A stretch of 64,000 bases of DNA from CAZIZT01 sp964544085 (GCA_964544085.1 CAZIZT010000020.1:1-64000), one strand, 5' to 3'. Shown: positions 8,393 to 16,803, numbered from the stretch's first letter. Made by a program: numbers and translations. Notes: generated from the letters alone by a model not told the origin.

Positions 8393-9715
8393 ATGTTTGC
8401 GGATTTGAGCGATAAGCTTAACGATATACTGAGAAAACTCAAGGGTAAGGGCACCATAACAAAGGAAGATTTAAAGAAAGCTCTCAAAGAGGTCAAGTTT
8501 GCCCTGCTCGAAGCTGATGTAAATTACAAGGTTGTTAAGGAATTTATTAAGGAGCTTGAAAATGATCTTGAGGGTCTGGAGTTAGAGAAGAGTCTGACAC
8601 CGGGCCAGGTTATCGTTGAAGCTGTACACAAGCGACTTACTGAGCTGCTTGGTGGTGAAGCTCAACCGCTTGCTATCACCAAGAAACCGTTTGTTATTAT
8701 GCTTGTTGGTCTGCAGGGAAGTGGTAAAACGACTACAGCAGCAAAGCTGGCTCGTTATCTAAAATCCAAAGGCAGACAACCGTTGCTTGTAGCTTGCGAT
8801 ATTTACAGACCTGCTGCAATAAAACAGCTTGAGGTTCTTGGCAAATCGATAGATGTGCCTGTTTTTGTCTCGGATGGAAAACCAGAGCAGATAGCACGTA
8901 AGGCATTGGACTACGCAACTACTCATGGCAGGGATGTACTGATACTCGATACTGCGGGCAGATTGCACATAGACAAGGAACTAATGGATGAGTTGAAAAG
9001 AATCAAGGAGAATGTGAATCCTAACGAGATTTTGTTTGTTGCCGATGCCATGATTGGCCAGGAGGCTGTGAACGTTGCCAAAACCTTCGACGAAGAGGTG
9101 GGTATCACCGGGTCTATTTTCACAAAGCTTGATGGTGATGCACGCGGTGGAGCTGCTCTATCCATTATGAAGGTTGTTGGTAAACCCATCCGCTTTGCAG
9201 GTGTTGGCGAAAAGATAGATGAGTTTGAGCTGTTTTATCCGGACAGGGTTGCTTCACGCATACTTGGTATGGGTGATATTCTAACCTTAATCGAAAAAGT
9301 CAGGCAGCAGCAGGAAGAGGAAGAGGCTAAAGAGCTTGAGCGAAAGCTGAAGAAACAACAGTTCACCTTTGATGATTTTCTGAATCAATTGAAGAAGATA
9401 CAGAAGATGGGCTCCATAGCCAAGCTATTGAGCATGATCCCCGGCCTTGGCAAGATTAAGATAGATGACGAAGAGGCGTTCAATCGTGAGATGAAACATA
9501 TAGAAGCAATCATACTTTCCATGACAAAGCAGGAAAGACAGAACTACAAGATCATTAATGCAAGTAGAAAAAGACGAATAGCCAAAGGGAGCGGTACCAG
9601 GGTTAGCGATGTGAACAGGTTGATCAAGCAGTTCATTGAGATGAACAAAATGATGAAAGGGATGAATAAACATAAGGCATTTAACATAATGAAAAACCTT
9701 GGAATTCTAAGATAA
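8393..9715 (+). CDS. ffh: Signal recognition particle GTPase Ffh (SRP54)
   Basis: Targets nascent membrane and secreted proteins to the translocon together with SRP RNA and FtsY. The N domain (residues 1-90) is followed by the G domain, with P-loop GLQGSGKTTTAAKLA near 105, DTAGRLHID near 186 and TKLDGDARGGAALS near 245. The methionine-rich M domain (about 310-440) has the SRP-RNA helix region SRKRRIAKGSGTRVSDVNRL. Length 440 aa is normal. GAGGGGTGAG precedes the ATG. It is the first gene of a translation-related operon with rpsP, trmD and rplS. Confidence 0.98.
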   Translation: MFADLSDKLNDILRKLKGKGTITKEDLKKALKEVKFALLEADVNYKVVKEFIKELENDLEGLELEKSLTPGQVIVEAVHKRLTELLGGEAQPLAITKKPFVIMLVGLQGSGKTTTAAKLARYLKSKGRQPLLVACDIYRPAAIKQLEVLGKSIDVPVFVSDGKPEQIARKALDYATTHGRDVLILDTAGRLHIDKELMDELKRIKENVNPNEILFVADAMIGQEAVNVAKTFDEEVGITGSIFTKLDGDARGGAALSIMKVVGKPIRFAGVGEKIDEFELFYPDRVASRILGMGDILTLIEKVRQQQEEEEAKELERKLKKQQFTFDDFLNQLKKIQKMGSIAKLLSMIPGLGKIKIDDEEAFNREMKHIEAIILSMTKQERQNYKIINASRKRRIAKGSGTRVSDVNRLIKQFIEMNKMMKGMNKHKAFNIMKNLGILR

Positions 9716-9727
9716 GGAGGATTGGCT

Positions 9728-9970
9728 GTGGTTGCAATCAGGCTTAGAAGAGGTGGAGCCAAAAAGAAGCCGTTTTACAGGATAGTAGCGGTTGATTCGA
9801 GAAGGAAAAGAGATGGTAAGGTGCTTGAGGTTCTTGGATACTACGATCCGAAGACTGAACCACCCACGATAAAACTGGATCAGGATAAGTACAATCAGTG
9901 GATCAATAAGGGCGCCATTCCGTCAGAGGCTGTAAAGAGACTGGCAAAGAAGGTGGCAAAATCGGCTTAG
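9728..9970 (+). CDS. rpsP: 30S ribosomal protein S16
   Basis: Small-subunit ribosomal protein. It begins VAIRLRRGGAKKKPFYRIVAVDSR, the usual S16 start, and is 80 aa long. I start it at the GTG at 9728, because AAGGAGG (9714-9720) lies 7 nt upstream; the in-frame TTG at 9722 would be only 1 nt from it. Only 7 bp separate it from trmD: the rimM gene (and the KH-domain gene) commonly found between rpsP and trmD is missing here. Confidence 0.97.
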   Translation: MVAIRLRRGGAKKKPFYRIVAVDSRRKRDGKVLEVLGYYDPKTEPPTIKLDQDKYNQWINKGAIPSEAVKRLAKKVAKSA

Positions 9971-9977
9971 TTGGGAT

Positions 9978-10646
9978 ATGAAGGTTTATATCCTGACTAT
10001 TTTTCCTGGTATGTTCGAGAGTGTTTTCGGTGAAACGATAATAAAGAGGGCTATCGATAAGGGCAAGCTGGAGATAGAGCTTGTAAATCTAAGGGATTTT
10101 ACGCATGACAAGCACAGAACGACAGACGATTATCCCTATGGTGGTGGTCCGGGAATGGTTATGAAACCCGAACCGATTTATGAGGCTATGGATTATGTAA
10201 AATCGAAGGACAGCGACGTTCATACGATCCTTTTAACACCCGGAGCGAGGGTTTACAATCAGGAAAAGGCCGTGGAACTATCAAAGAAGAAGTCAATTGC
10301 CATTATCTGTGGCAGGTACGAGGGTTTCGATGAGCGCATCCGATATCTTGCCGATGAGGAGATATCTATAGGCAGATTTGTATTGAGCGGTGGCGAAATA
10401 GCTGCCATGGTGATTGTGGATAGCGTTGTTAGATTATTACCTGGTGTGCTCGGTAACAGCGAATCCCTGAAGGAGGAGAGTTTCACGGACGGTTTGATAG
10501 AGTATCCTCAATATACAAGACCGCGCGTATACCGTGGTATGGCAGTCCCTGATGTGTTGCTGTCAGGTGATCATCAGAAAATAAGACGTTGGAGAATAGC
10601 CAAAGCAAAAGAAAAAACGGAGGAGTTAGGAGTTAGCGATGGATAA
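9978..10646 (+). CDS. trmD: tRNA (guanine-37-N1)-methyltransferase TrmD
   Basis: Methylates G37 next to the anticodon of a subset of tRNAs, using S-adenosylmethionine, and prevents frameshifting. SPOUT-class signatures are visible: TIFPGMFESVFGETI at the start, DDYPYGGGPGMVMKPEP near residue 52, ICGRYEGFDERI near 115 and IGRFVLSGGE near 133. Length 222 aa is typical. Its end overlaps the start of rplS by 8 bp, as in a translationally coupled operon. The Shine-Dalgarno is weak. Confidence 0.97.
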   Translation: MKVYILTIFPGMFESVFGETIIKRAIDKGKLEIELVNLRDFTHDKHRTTDDYPYGGGPGMVMKPEPIYEAMDYVKSKDSDVHTILLTPGARVYNQEKAVELSKKKSIAIICGRYEGFDERIRYLADEEISIGRFVLSGGEIAAMVIVDSVVRLLPGVLGNSESLKEESFTDGLIEYPQYTRPRVYRGMAVPDVLLSGDHQKIRRWRIAKAKEKTEELGVSDG

Positions 10647-10995
10647 ACTGAAGGCTTTTGAAGAGAATGTGGCAAAGCAGTATGGTAAGGATATCCCGGA
10701 GCTATGGCCTGGAGACACCGTTAGAGTGTATACGAAGGTGAAGGAAGGAAACAAAGAGAGGATTCAGGTCTTTTCGGGAGTTGTTATAAGAAGACGGGGT
10801 GGAAAGGGATTGAACGGCACATTTACCGTGAGGAAGGAGTCCTACGGTGTTGGTGTGGAGAAGATCTTTCCCTATTATAGCCCTGCCATTGAGAAGGTTG
10901 AGATAGTTCAGAGGGGTAAAGTAAGAAGGGCAAGGCTCTACTACTTAAGGGGCAGGAGAGGCAAAGCTGCCAAGATTCGAAAGAAAGGTTATTGA
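10639..10995 (+). CDS. rplS: 50S ribosomal protein L19
   Basis: Large-subunit protein at the subunit interface. Recognisable segments are PGDTVRVYTKVKEGNKERIQ, GVVIRRRGGKGLNGTFTVRK and YSPAIEKVEIVQRGKVRRA. Length 118 aa is standard. GGAGTTAGGAG precedes the ATG inside the end of trmD. The downstream yraN reading frame appears to begin inside this gene. Confidence 0.98.
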   Translation: MDKLKAFEENVAKQYGKDIPELWPGDTVRVYTKVKEGNKERIQVFSGVVIRRRGGKGLNGTFTVRKESYGVGVEKIFPYYSPAIEKVEIVQRGKVRRARLYYLRGRRGKAAKIRKKGY

Positions 10996-11341
10996 TAGGT
11001 TATATGGCAGGTGGGCAGAGAGTAGGGCTGCCAGCCTGTTGAAGAGCAATGGATACAAGATTCTTAAGAGGAACTTTCGCTGCACCAGTGGTGAGATAGA
11101 CATTGTGGCTAAAAAAGGAGATCTTGTTGTTTTTGTTGAGGTTAAGGCTCGAAGGAGTGCCGATTTTGGTGATCCGCTTGAGTTTGTTGACTTGAAGAAA
11201 CAGACCCATATTATTAGATGTGCACGTTTTTTTCTTACAACTATGCAGCTTGAGGATGTGGATGTGAGGTTCGACGTGATCGGCATAACAGGGAAGAACG
11301 ATATAGAGTGGATTGAAAATGCTTTTATGGAGGTGCAATGA
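10967..11341 (+). CDS. yraN: UPF0102 family protein YraN (endonuclease-like), probably with a CTG start
   Basis: Small conserved protein with a predicted PD-(D/E)XK nuclease-like fold; its cell role is not settled. NGYKILKRNFRCTSGEIDIV and FVEVKARRSADFGDP carry the conserved acidic residues and the E-x-K. The first conventional start is TTG at 11039, but the frame is open to 10949, and the translated upstream part reads LYGRWAESRAASLL, which matches the conserved N-terminus of the family. No ATG, GTG or TTG lies there. CTG at 10967 has AGGAG at 10954-10958, 8 nt upstream, inside rplS; ATT at 10991 is the other option. The stop overlaps the next ATG (ATGA). Confidence 0.75.
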   Translation: MPRFERKVIDRLYGRWAESRAASLLKSNGYKILKRNFRCTSGEIDIVAKKGDLVVFVEVKARRSADFGDPLEFVDLKKQTHIIRCARFFLTTMQLEDVDVRFDVIGITGKNDIEWIENAFMEVQ

Positions 11342-11697
11342 ATAACATTAAATTTGTAAAACTCGTCACCGGGGAGACGGTGATTGGAACTTACAACCAG
11401 CAGAAAGACGCACTTGAGGATGTTGCTTTGATTCAGGTTTTACCTGCTTCAAGCGGTATTCAGATAGCAATAGTTCCTTACGGATTCCCGTTTGAAGAGA
11501 AAATAGGCGGGCAAATCCCGATGGACAAGGTTGTCTATGAGTTTGAGAAACTACCGTCTGATCTTGAAAGCAAGTACATTCAGGCGAAGAGCAATATTAC
11601 GATAAGCTCTTCAATGCCTGATGCAACCGGTTTTGGCACCGGTAAGTCACAGGAAGAGAAGATTCTTGATCTGGAGAATATCTTTAAAAAGAGTTAG
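11338..11697 (+). CDS. Small LSm-like-fold conserved protein of unknown function
   Basis: 119 aa. The pattern VKLVTGETVIGTYN, then a turn, VALIQVLP, IAIVPYGFPF, and PMDKVVYEFEKL followed by KYIQAKSNI resembles small Sm-like proteins known from cyanophages and marine bacteria. These fold as a five-stranded barrel but have no established role. The assignment is by pattern memory only. No membrane segment or signal peptide is visible; the tail (residues 85-119) is polar and probably flexible. GGAGGTG lies before the ATG, which overlaps the yraN stop (ATGA), so it is co-translated at the end of the ribosomal-protein operon. Its 3' end overlaps the convergent moeA by 4 bp. Confidence 0.7.
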   Translation: MNNIKFVKLVTGETVIGTYNQQKDALEDVALIQVLPASSGIQIAIVPYGFPFEEKIGGQIPMDKVVYEFEKLPSDLESKYIQAKSNITISSSMPDATGFGTGKSQEEKILDLENIFKKS

Positions 11698-12869
11698 ATG
11701 AAGATAAACGGGAGTTTGCTGCCAGCTGGCACATCTCCCTTCCCCTTCTCTATCCACACAAGTCCACTTGCTCTGGCGACGCTCAGGAAGGTATCCGTTT
11801 TCTGCGATCCGGATGATTCAAGCATATACGTTCCGTTTTCCATTGTCACTATAACGCGGTTGAAATAATCCTTCTTTTTATTGGCGTGCATATCGTGTTT
11901 TAGAACACCGGTATTGAACCTGTGTTTGTATTCCCTGTTCCCACAAAATCTCAGTGTTAGTGGTTTTACATAGACTACCGCCACCGTATATAAAGCAGAT
12001 GGCCATCCGGGTGCTCCAAATATGTATTTATCTCCAAGTTTTGCAAGCAGGGCAGGTTTCCCAGGTTTTATTGTGGTATTCTCGAAGATAAATTCGCACC
12101 CTATGGTTTTAAGAACCTCACGTGTATAGTCCCTCGACCCCTTACTGACCCCTCCGGTTGTTATGAGAAAGTCACATCTTTCAATGGCATTTTTAACGGT
12201 TTTAACAAATATCTCTTTCTCGTCTGGTATATGTCCAAAATAAACGGGTTGCGCACCCCATTTTTTCAACAGACCTTCAAGTATAAAGTAGTTGCAGTTG
12301 TATACAACATTTTCCTCTGTTGATTTGCCCGGAAACACAACCTCATCCCCGGTTGTTACTATTCCCACTACCGGTTTTCTAAAAACCTTAACGCTTGACA
12401 ATCCCACATAGGCAAGCAGAGATCTTAGCTTCTCATCAATTAGAGTGCCCTTTTCTATAAGGATTTCGCCTTTTCTGATCTCGCTTGCTTTCTCTGTGAA
12501 GTTCCTCTTTTTCTCCACGGGTTTTTCAAGTATTACGATGCCGTTTTTCAGGGTTGTTTTTTCTAATTCAACAACGGCAAACGCGTGTTTAGGTATAGGG
12601 AAACCTGTATTGACTCTGATGCATGTGCCGTCCTTTAGTTCAGAGGCGCTATTAACCAGTGCGAATTGCGTTGAGTTGGCAGATCCGACAAGTGCGTATC
12701 CGTCCATTGCGCTTCTTGTAAACGCAGGAAAATCTACGGGAGATACGATATTCTCACATGCTGTTCTGCCGATGGTGTCACTAATAAATACCTCCTCGCA
12801 GGTTGGTGTGGTTATATTACATCCCTCTATCAACTCTAAAGCGCTTCTTACATCTATCATCATCCTCAT
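11694..12869 (-). CDS. moeA: Molybdopterin molybdenumtransferase MoeA
   Basis: Inserts molybdate (or tungstate) into adenylylated molybdopterin, the last step in making the cofactor of FDH- and PsrA-type enzymes. Signatures: DVRSALELIEGC at the start, PAFTRSAMDGYAL near residue 50, VGIVTTGDEVVFPG near 178, then LITTGGVSKGSRDYT and FGAPGWPSALY. 391 aa is normal. I start it at 12869, where the ATG overlaps the stop of the upstream gene (ATGA); longer versions would run back into that gene. It is the last gene of a minus-strand run that includes a second molybdopterin-binding protein. Confidence 0.93.
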   Translation of the reverse strand: MRMMIDVRSALELIEGCNITTPTCEEVFISDTIGRTACENIVSPVDFPAFTRSAMDGYALVGSANSTQFALVNSASELKDGTCIRVNTGFPIPKHAFAVVELEKTTLKNGIVILEKPVEKKRNFTEKASEIRKGEILIEKGTLIDEKLRSLLAYVGLSSVKVFRKPVVGIVTTGDEVVFPGKSTEENVVYNCNYFILEGLLKKWGAQPVYFGHIPDEKEIFVKTVKNAIERCDFLITTGGVSKGSRDYTREVLKTIGCEFIFENTTIKPGKPALLAKLGDKYIFGAPGWPSALYTVAVVYVKPLTLRFCGNREYKHRFNTGVLKHDMHANKKKDYFNRVIVTMENGTYMLESSGSQKTDTFLSVARASGLVWIEKGKGDVPAGSKLPFIFI

Positions 12870-13888
12870 ACTTTTCCAAATGGACAGATTGGATAAGTGC
12901 ATCTCTTGCAGAAATGACAAAGACCACCAACAGCGTAATCTGCAATCTCTTTTTTTGTTATGGTATCCTTTGCAAGGAGTCTTGGAAGGAAAATGTCAAA
13001 GGCACTTGTTTTGTAAAATAGAGCACCCGCAGGAACAATGCAAATAGTTACATCGCCAAGGTAACCTATCGTGAGGTTGTTTGCTGGCTGGATCGGGTTT
13101 CCTTCTCTTATAAAACGTACTCCGCTTCTCTTTAGTGCTTTTTTTGTCACATCGTCAGGGTCAACGCTTGATCCACCGGTAACCACGACCAACTGTGTAT
13201 TGCTGAGCTTTTCGAAAGCCTCCCTGATCATCCCTACATCATCAGGAACGATTGTGGATTTTTCCACCGACACACCATAAGCGGAGAGTTTTCTCCTCAT
13301 TTTAGGTATAAATTTGTCTTTAACACGTCCCTCGTAAACCTCTGTGCCTGTCACAATGATGTTTGCCGATTTGATGATATATGGTTTAACGCTTATAAGT
13401 GGCCTTTTAAGTATCTCTTTAGCTTTTTGCAGGATTCTTCTGGATGCAAATAGCGGAATAATTCTGAATGCTGCTACCAGCTGAGAGCGTTTAACGGGGA
13501 AGTTGTTGTGTATCGTGGGGAACGATGTCTGCTCAATCAGATTTAGCCTGACGGTGCGTTTCTTGTCGACTTTAAAAAGTCCGTTTATCTGAGCATAAAA
13601 ACTGATTTTTCCCTCTGAGGGGTGTTCGGAATAGCTTATATTTTCTCCTGCGATGAGCGGAGCAACCTGGATAGCAAACTCATCTTCGTGGATATCATCA
13701 GGTGATGGTTGGAGTTTGTAGATATAATTTTTGCCTATGCTTTTCAATTTCTCAATATCTTCTGGTTTGATAATATGGCCTCTGCGGAAATAGACGCCTT
13801 TAAATCCTGTATCGGGATCGATGCGGGTAAAATCATGGGGAATAGCTTCTCCTACTGCTTTTTCTATAGGAATTTTGACCTTCTTCAT
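12866..13888 (-). CDS. Molybdopterin-binding-domain protein (MoeA/MogA-like) with a C-terminal cysteine cluster
   Basis: 340 aa. The N-terminal part (about 1-170) resembles the front domain of MoeA-like proteins (IPIEKAVGEAIPHDFTRI). The middle (about 175-310) is a MoCF-biosynthesis domain, with NIIVTGTEVYEGRVKD, LVVVTGGSSVDPDDVTK and IVPAGALFYKTSAFD. The end, GGLCHFCKRCTYPICPFGK, holds four Cys that could bind a metal or Fe-S cluster. Similar proteins occur near molybdoenzyme genes in anaerobes; the exact reaction is unknown. It overlaps moeA by 4 bp and the ABC ATPase stop by one base, so all are one transcript. Confidence 0.8.
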   Translation of the reverse strand: MKKVKIPIEKAVGEAIPHDFTRIDPDTGFKGVYFRRGHIIKPEDIEKLKSIGKNYIYKLQPSPDDIHEDEFAIQVAPLIAGENISYSEHPSEGKISFYAQINGLFKVDKKRTVRLNLIEQTSFPTIHNNFPVKRSQLVAAFRIIPLFASRRILQKAKEILKRPLISVKPYIIKSANIIVTGTEVYEGRVKDKFIPKMRRKLSAYGVSVEKSTIVPDDVGMIREAFEKLSNTQLVVVTGGSSVDPDDVTKKALKRSGVRFIREGNPIQPANNLTIGYLGDVTICIVPAGALFYKTSAFDIFLPRLLAKDTITKKEIADYAVGGLCHFCKRCTYPICPFGKV

Positions 13889-14634
13889 CAGAGTATCTGG
13901 CTCAAAAACTGTCTCAGTCTTTCACTTTTTGCATTGTTAAAGATATTTTCCGGCGTGTCGATCTCAATGATCTGGCCATGATCCATGAACACGATTCTAT
14001 CGGCAGCCTCTCTTGCAAATCCCATCTCGTGCGTGACGACAACCATCGTTATGCCTTCCCTTGCCAGCTGTTTCATTATGTCGAGAATGCCGCCCACCAT
14101 TTCAGGATCCAGTGCACTTGTCGCCTCGTCAAATAACATGATCTTTGGATTCATTGCAAGTGCCCGGGCTATCGCAACACGCTGTTGCTGCCCTCCGGAT
14201 AGATTGCCCGGATACTCATCTTTTTTGTCAGCTATACCTACCTTGGTGAGGAACTCCATGGCTATCTCTTCAGCCTCTTTTCTGGAGCGTTTTCTAACCA
14301 AAATCTGTGCTATCATAACATTTTCAAGCACGCTCATATGTGGAAATACGTTGAAATGCTGAAATACCATACCTATGTCAGCACGGATCTTTGTCAGGTT
14401 TGTTTTTGGGTCGGTAACATCGACCCCTTCAACGAGAATTCTTCCAGAATCCACCGTTTCCAGCTGATTGATGGTGCGCAGAAACGTTGTTTTTCCGCTA
14501 CCTGAGGCTCCGATTATTACTACAACTTCGCCTTTTTTAACGGTTAACGAGACGTTGCGCAGGGCTTTTACGCCGTTGGGGTAGGTTTTGCTTACGTTTT
14601 CAGCTACGATTATATCTTCGCCATTACTACTCAT
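13888..14634 (-). CDS. Polar amino acid ABC transporter ATP-binding protein (GlnQ/GltL-like)
   Basis: Cytoplasmic ATPase that drives amino acid import with the permease and binding protein encoded just upstream. Walker A is VIIGASGSGKTTFLR near residue 40, the signature motif LSGGQQQRVAIARALAMNP near 145, and Walker B KIMLFDEATSALDPEM near 165; the family mark VVVTHEMGFAREAADRIVFM follows. Length 248 aa is standard. Its start overlaps the permease by 8 bp. The glutamine/glutamate-type assignment is from family resemblance; the substrate is not proven. Confidence 0.93.
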   Translation of the reverse strand: MSSNGEDIIVAENVSKTYPNGVKALRNVSLTVKKGEVVVIIGASGSGKTTFLRTINQLETVDSGRILVEGVDVTDPKTNLTKIRADIGMVFQHFNVFPHMSVLENVMIAQILVRKRSRKEAEEIAMEFLTKVGIADKKDEYPGNLSGGQQQRVAIARALAMNPKIMLFDEATSALDPEMVGGILDIMKQLAREGITMVVVTHEMGFAREAADRIVFMDHGQIIEIDTPENIFNNAKSERLRQFLSQIL

Positions 14635-15574
14635 CCTGTGCGAGTCTCCTTTCCATATAGCGATCGATTAAGGAGAGCGTGTAGGTTGTGATGAAGTACA
14701 ATGCCGCAACGGTAAACCAGACCTCGAACGGACTGAAGGTGGACGAGGCTATTTCTCTACCAGCTTTGGTAAGCTCAGTAAGCGAGATGACTGATAACAG
14801 GGATGAATCCTTGATCAGCGATATGAATTGCCCTGCAAGGGCAGGTAAGACCCTTTTTATAGCCTGTGGCATAACGATGTAACGCATAATCTGGAAGTAA
14901 TTCATACCTAAAGCGAGTGCAGCTTCAGTCTGGCCGCGAGGGATGGATTGGATGCCTGCCCTGATAATTTCAGCGACATAGGCACCTTCAAAAACAGCCA
15001 GCGCAAAAGCTCCGGCAACGAAACGGGTCATGTTGAATATTGTACCTACAAAGAAGTAAACAATGAATATCTGCACCAGTAGCGGTGTGCCTCTTATTAA
15101 CTCGATATAGGTAACCGATAGGTTCTTGAGCAGCGGATTGTTCGATATACGCATGAGGCCTGTGAAAAGGCCAATGATCAGAGCCGCAATTATGGATGCG
15201 ACGGAAATCTTAATCGTCATCCAGAGACCCATGAGCAGGGGTCCAGGCTGGTAGTGAGAGTTATAGCCGACCGCTTCTCCCTGGGTAACAATCTGGCCAG
15301 GTTTCTTGAATTTCGGGTGATCAACCTTGAGTTTGATTATCTTTTTGTGTGTGGATTGGATTATTAAAACACCGTTGGAATAGCCTTTTATAAAGCCATT
15401 GACGGGTGAATCGACCTCCTGCTGGCTATGATAGATAAGGTAGGAGGGCACCGCCCTCCAGTTCCACGAATAGTTGATTCTGAGGCTTGCGCGATAAATT
15501 AAAAAGCCAATCGCTACAAGCACCGCCACATAGGCGAGATTCCAGAATAGCTTGTGTTCTTTTCTTCTTCTCAT
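14627..15574 (-). CDS. Polar amino acid ABC transporter permease with a periplasmic N-terminal domain
   Basis: Integral membrane subunit (HisM/GltK type). A first membrane helix (residues 10-26) is followed by about 85 periplasmic residues, then the standard permease core from about residue 112 (LLMGLWMTIKISVASIIAAL, LIRGTPLLVQIFIVYFF, EAALALGMNYFQIMRYIVMP, the EAA loop). The extra segment 52-108 alternates short strands and turns and contains FKKPGQIVTQGEAVG, reminiscent of lipoyl- or M23-like beta-barrel modules. The usual family length is 220-250 aa, against 315 here. The 10-bp gap to the binding protein indicates one operon. Confidence 0.9.
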   Translation of the reverse strand: MRRRKEHKLFWNLAYVAVLVAIGFLIYRASLRINYSWNWRAVPSYLIYHSQQEVDSPVNGFIKGYSNGVLIIQSTHKKIIKLKVDHPKFKKPGQIVTQGEAVGYNSHYQPGPLLMGLWMTIKISVASIIAALIIGLFTGLMRISNNPLLKNLSVTYIELIRGTPLLVQIFIVYFFVGTIFNMTRFVAGAFALAVFEGAYVAEIIRAGIQSIPRGQTEAALALGMNYFQIMRYIVMPQAIKRVLPALAGQFISLIKDSSLLSVISLTELTKAGREIASSTFSPFEVWFTVAALYFITTYTLSLIDRYMERRLAQDE

Positions 15575-15584
15575 GGCGTCTGAC

Positions 15585-16421
15585 TTACTGAACCTTGCTC
15601 TTCCAGGACTTTACGTCCACAAACCACTTCTTATAGAGTCTATCGTAAACGCCGTTGTGTTTGATCTCTCTTAAGAAGTTGTTGAGCCAGTTCAGGAAGT
15701 CAGGATCACCCTTTCTAATAGCCCAGCCAAGGGGCTCGTAGGTAAACGGTTTGTCCAGGAAAATGAGCTTGCCTTTGCCCTTTGTCTGATAGAAGATTGC
15801 ATTGTAAGGCTTATCGTACACAAAAGCATCGGCTCTACCCTGCATGACCTGCATAACAGCTTCCTGCTCTGTGCCGAAGGATTGGATCTTTGCTCTGGGC
15901 ATGAATCTCTTTGCAGCAAATTCACCGGTTGTGCCGAGCATGCAGGTGATTGTGAATTTTGGATTGTTCAGATCCTTGTAGCTTTTAACCTTACCAGCCC
16001 ACTTCTTGTTAAGGAGTACCGTCTGTCCCACTACAAAGTAGGGGTTTGCAAAGTTCACTTTCAGATTTCTCTTTTGGGTGATTGTCATGCCGCTGATAAT
16101 GATGTCGAATTTGTTGGTGAGCAGTGCTGGAATAATACCGTCCCAATCGGTGTTGATAATCTTGAGCTTAACACCCATGGCTTTAGCCATAGCTTTTGCA
16201 ATATCCACGTCGAAACCAATGATCTGGCCGGATTTGCTCCTCATCTCAAAGGGCATGTATCCGGCGTTCAGACCAACCCTCAGAACACCTTTGTGGATGA
16301 TCTTGTAGAGGGTTGAGCTCTTCCAGAGCTTCATGCTCAAATCCTCGGAGTGGGAAACGGAGGCGAACGAGAGCACAAAAACAGCGATAAGAGCCGTTAG
16401 AATTGCACCAAGCCTTTTCAT
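15585..16421 (-). CDS. Amino acid ABC transporter periplasmic binding protein
   Basis: Captures the substrate in the periplasm. It has a Sec signal peptide (residues 1-25, MKRLGAILTALIAVFVLSFA...). The family-3 solute-binding fold follows: GVLRVGLNAGYMPFEMRSK, IIGFDVDIAKAMAKAMGVKL, FDIIISGMTITQKR and GRADAFVYDKPYN, where the Arg and Asp usually bind the alpha-amino and carboxyl groups. 278 aa is typical. It lies directly upstream of its permease and ATPase. GGAGG precedes the ATG. Confidence 0.94.
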   Translation of the reverse strand: MKRLGAILTALIAVFVLSFASVSHSEDLSMKLWKSSTLYKIIHKGVLRVGLNAGYMPFEMRSKSGQIIGFDVDIAKAMAKAMGVKLKIINTDWDGIIPALLTNKFDIIISGMTITQKRNLKVNFANPYFVVGQTVLLNKKWAGKVKSYKDLNNPKFTITCMLGTTGEFAAKRFMPRAKIQSFGTEQEAVMQVMQGRADAFVYDKPYNAIFYQTKGKGKLIFLDKPFTYEPLGWAIRKGDPDFLNWLNNFLREIKHNGVYDRLYKKWFVDVKSWKSKVQ

Positions 16422-16449
16422 AAAATAACCTCCCCAAAAAGATTAGTGG

Positions 16450-16614
16450 TCAATAATATTTACCCTCATCGAGAAGTTCACCTATCATCATCTGGGTGCC
16501 GCAGATGGGGCATTTGGGTATCTCTTCTTTCGGGATGTATATTATCTCTGTGTGGCCGCATTTAGGGCATACAACCTCAACTGGCTCAACCTTTTTGACA
16601 TCGTCGTTATTCAT
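16450..16614 (-). CDS. Small zinc-ribbon protein, function unknown
   Basis: 54 aa. The two pairs CPKCGH and CPICGT, 16 residues apart, form a classic zinc ribbon (rubredoxin/TFIIB-like knuckles). The rest is acidic, with no membrane segment. I start it at the ATG at 16614, which has AAGGGGG 5 nt upstream; the longer open frame to 16659 adds a basic stretch without such a signal. It lies 28 bp before the amino acid ABC operon and may be its first gene. Confidence 0.7.
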   Translation of the reverse strand: MNNDDVKKVEPVEVVCPKCGHTEIIYIPKEEIPKCPICGTQMMIGELLDEGKYY

Positions 16615-16639
16615 TTTTACCCCCTTGACGACCTTAATT

Positions 16640-16667
16640 ATTTTAAAGAAAAATCGCACAAATTCAA
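16640..16667 (-). promoter_or_regulatory. Probable promoter of the zinc-ribbon/amino acid ABC/moeA run
   Basis: Minus strand: TTGAAT (16667-16662), 16-nt spacer, TAAAAT (16645-16640). Four and five matches to the sigma-70 hexamers. The predicted start is about 20 nt before the zinc-ribbon ATG. Confidence 0.45.
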
Positions 16668-16803
16668 CAAAAAACTGGGTGTATCCTTGTTGCGGTAAGC
16701 ATTATAAAGGACTAAATACAGTGTTAGTTATTTTTGAGCGAAATGGTGCATGAGACTTGATTTATTTTTTTATTGTGATAAATAGTTATGGCGATGTAAT
16801 GAG

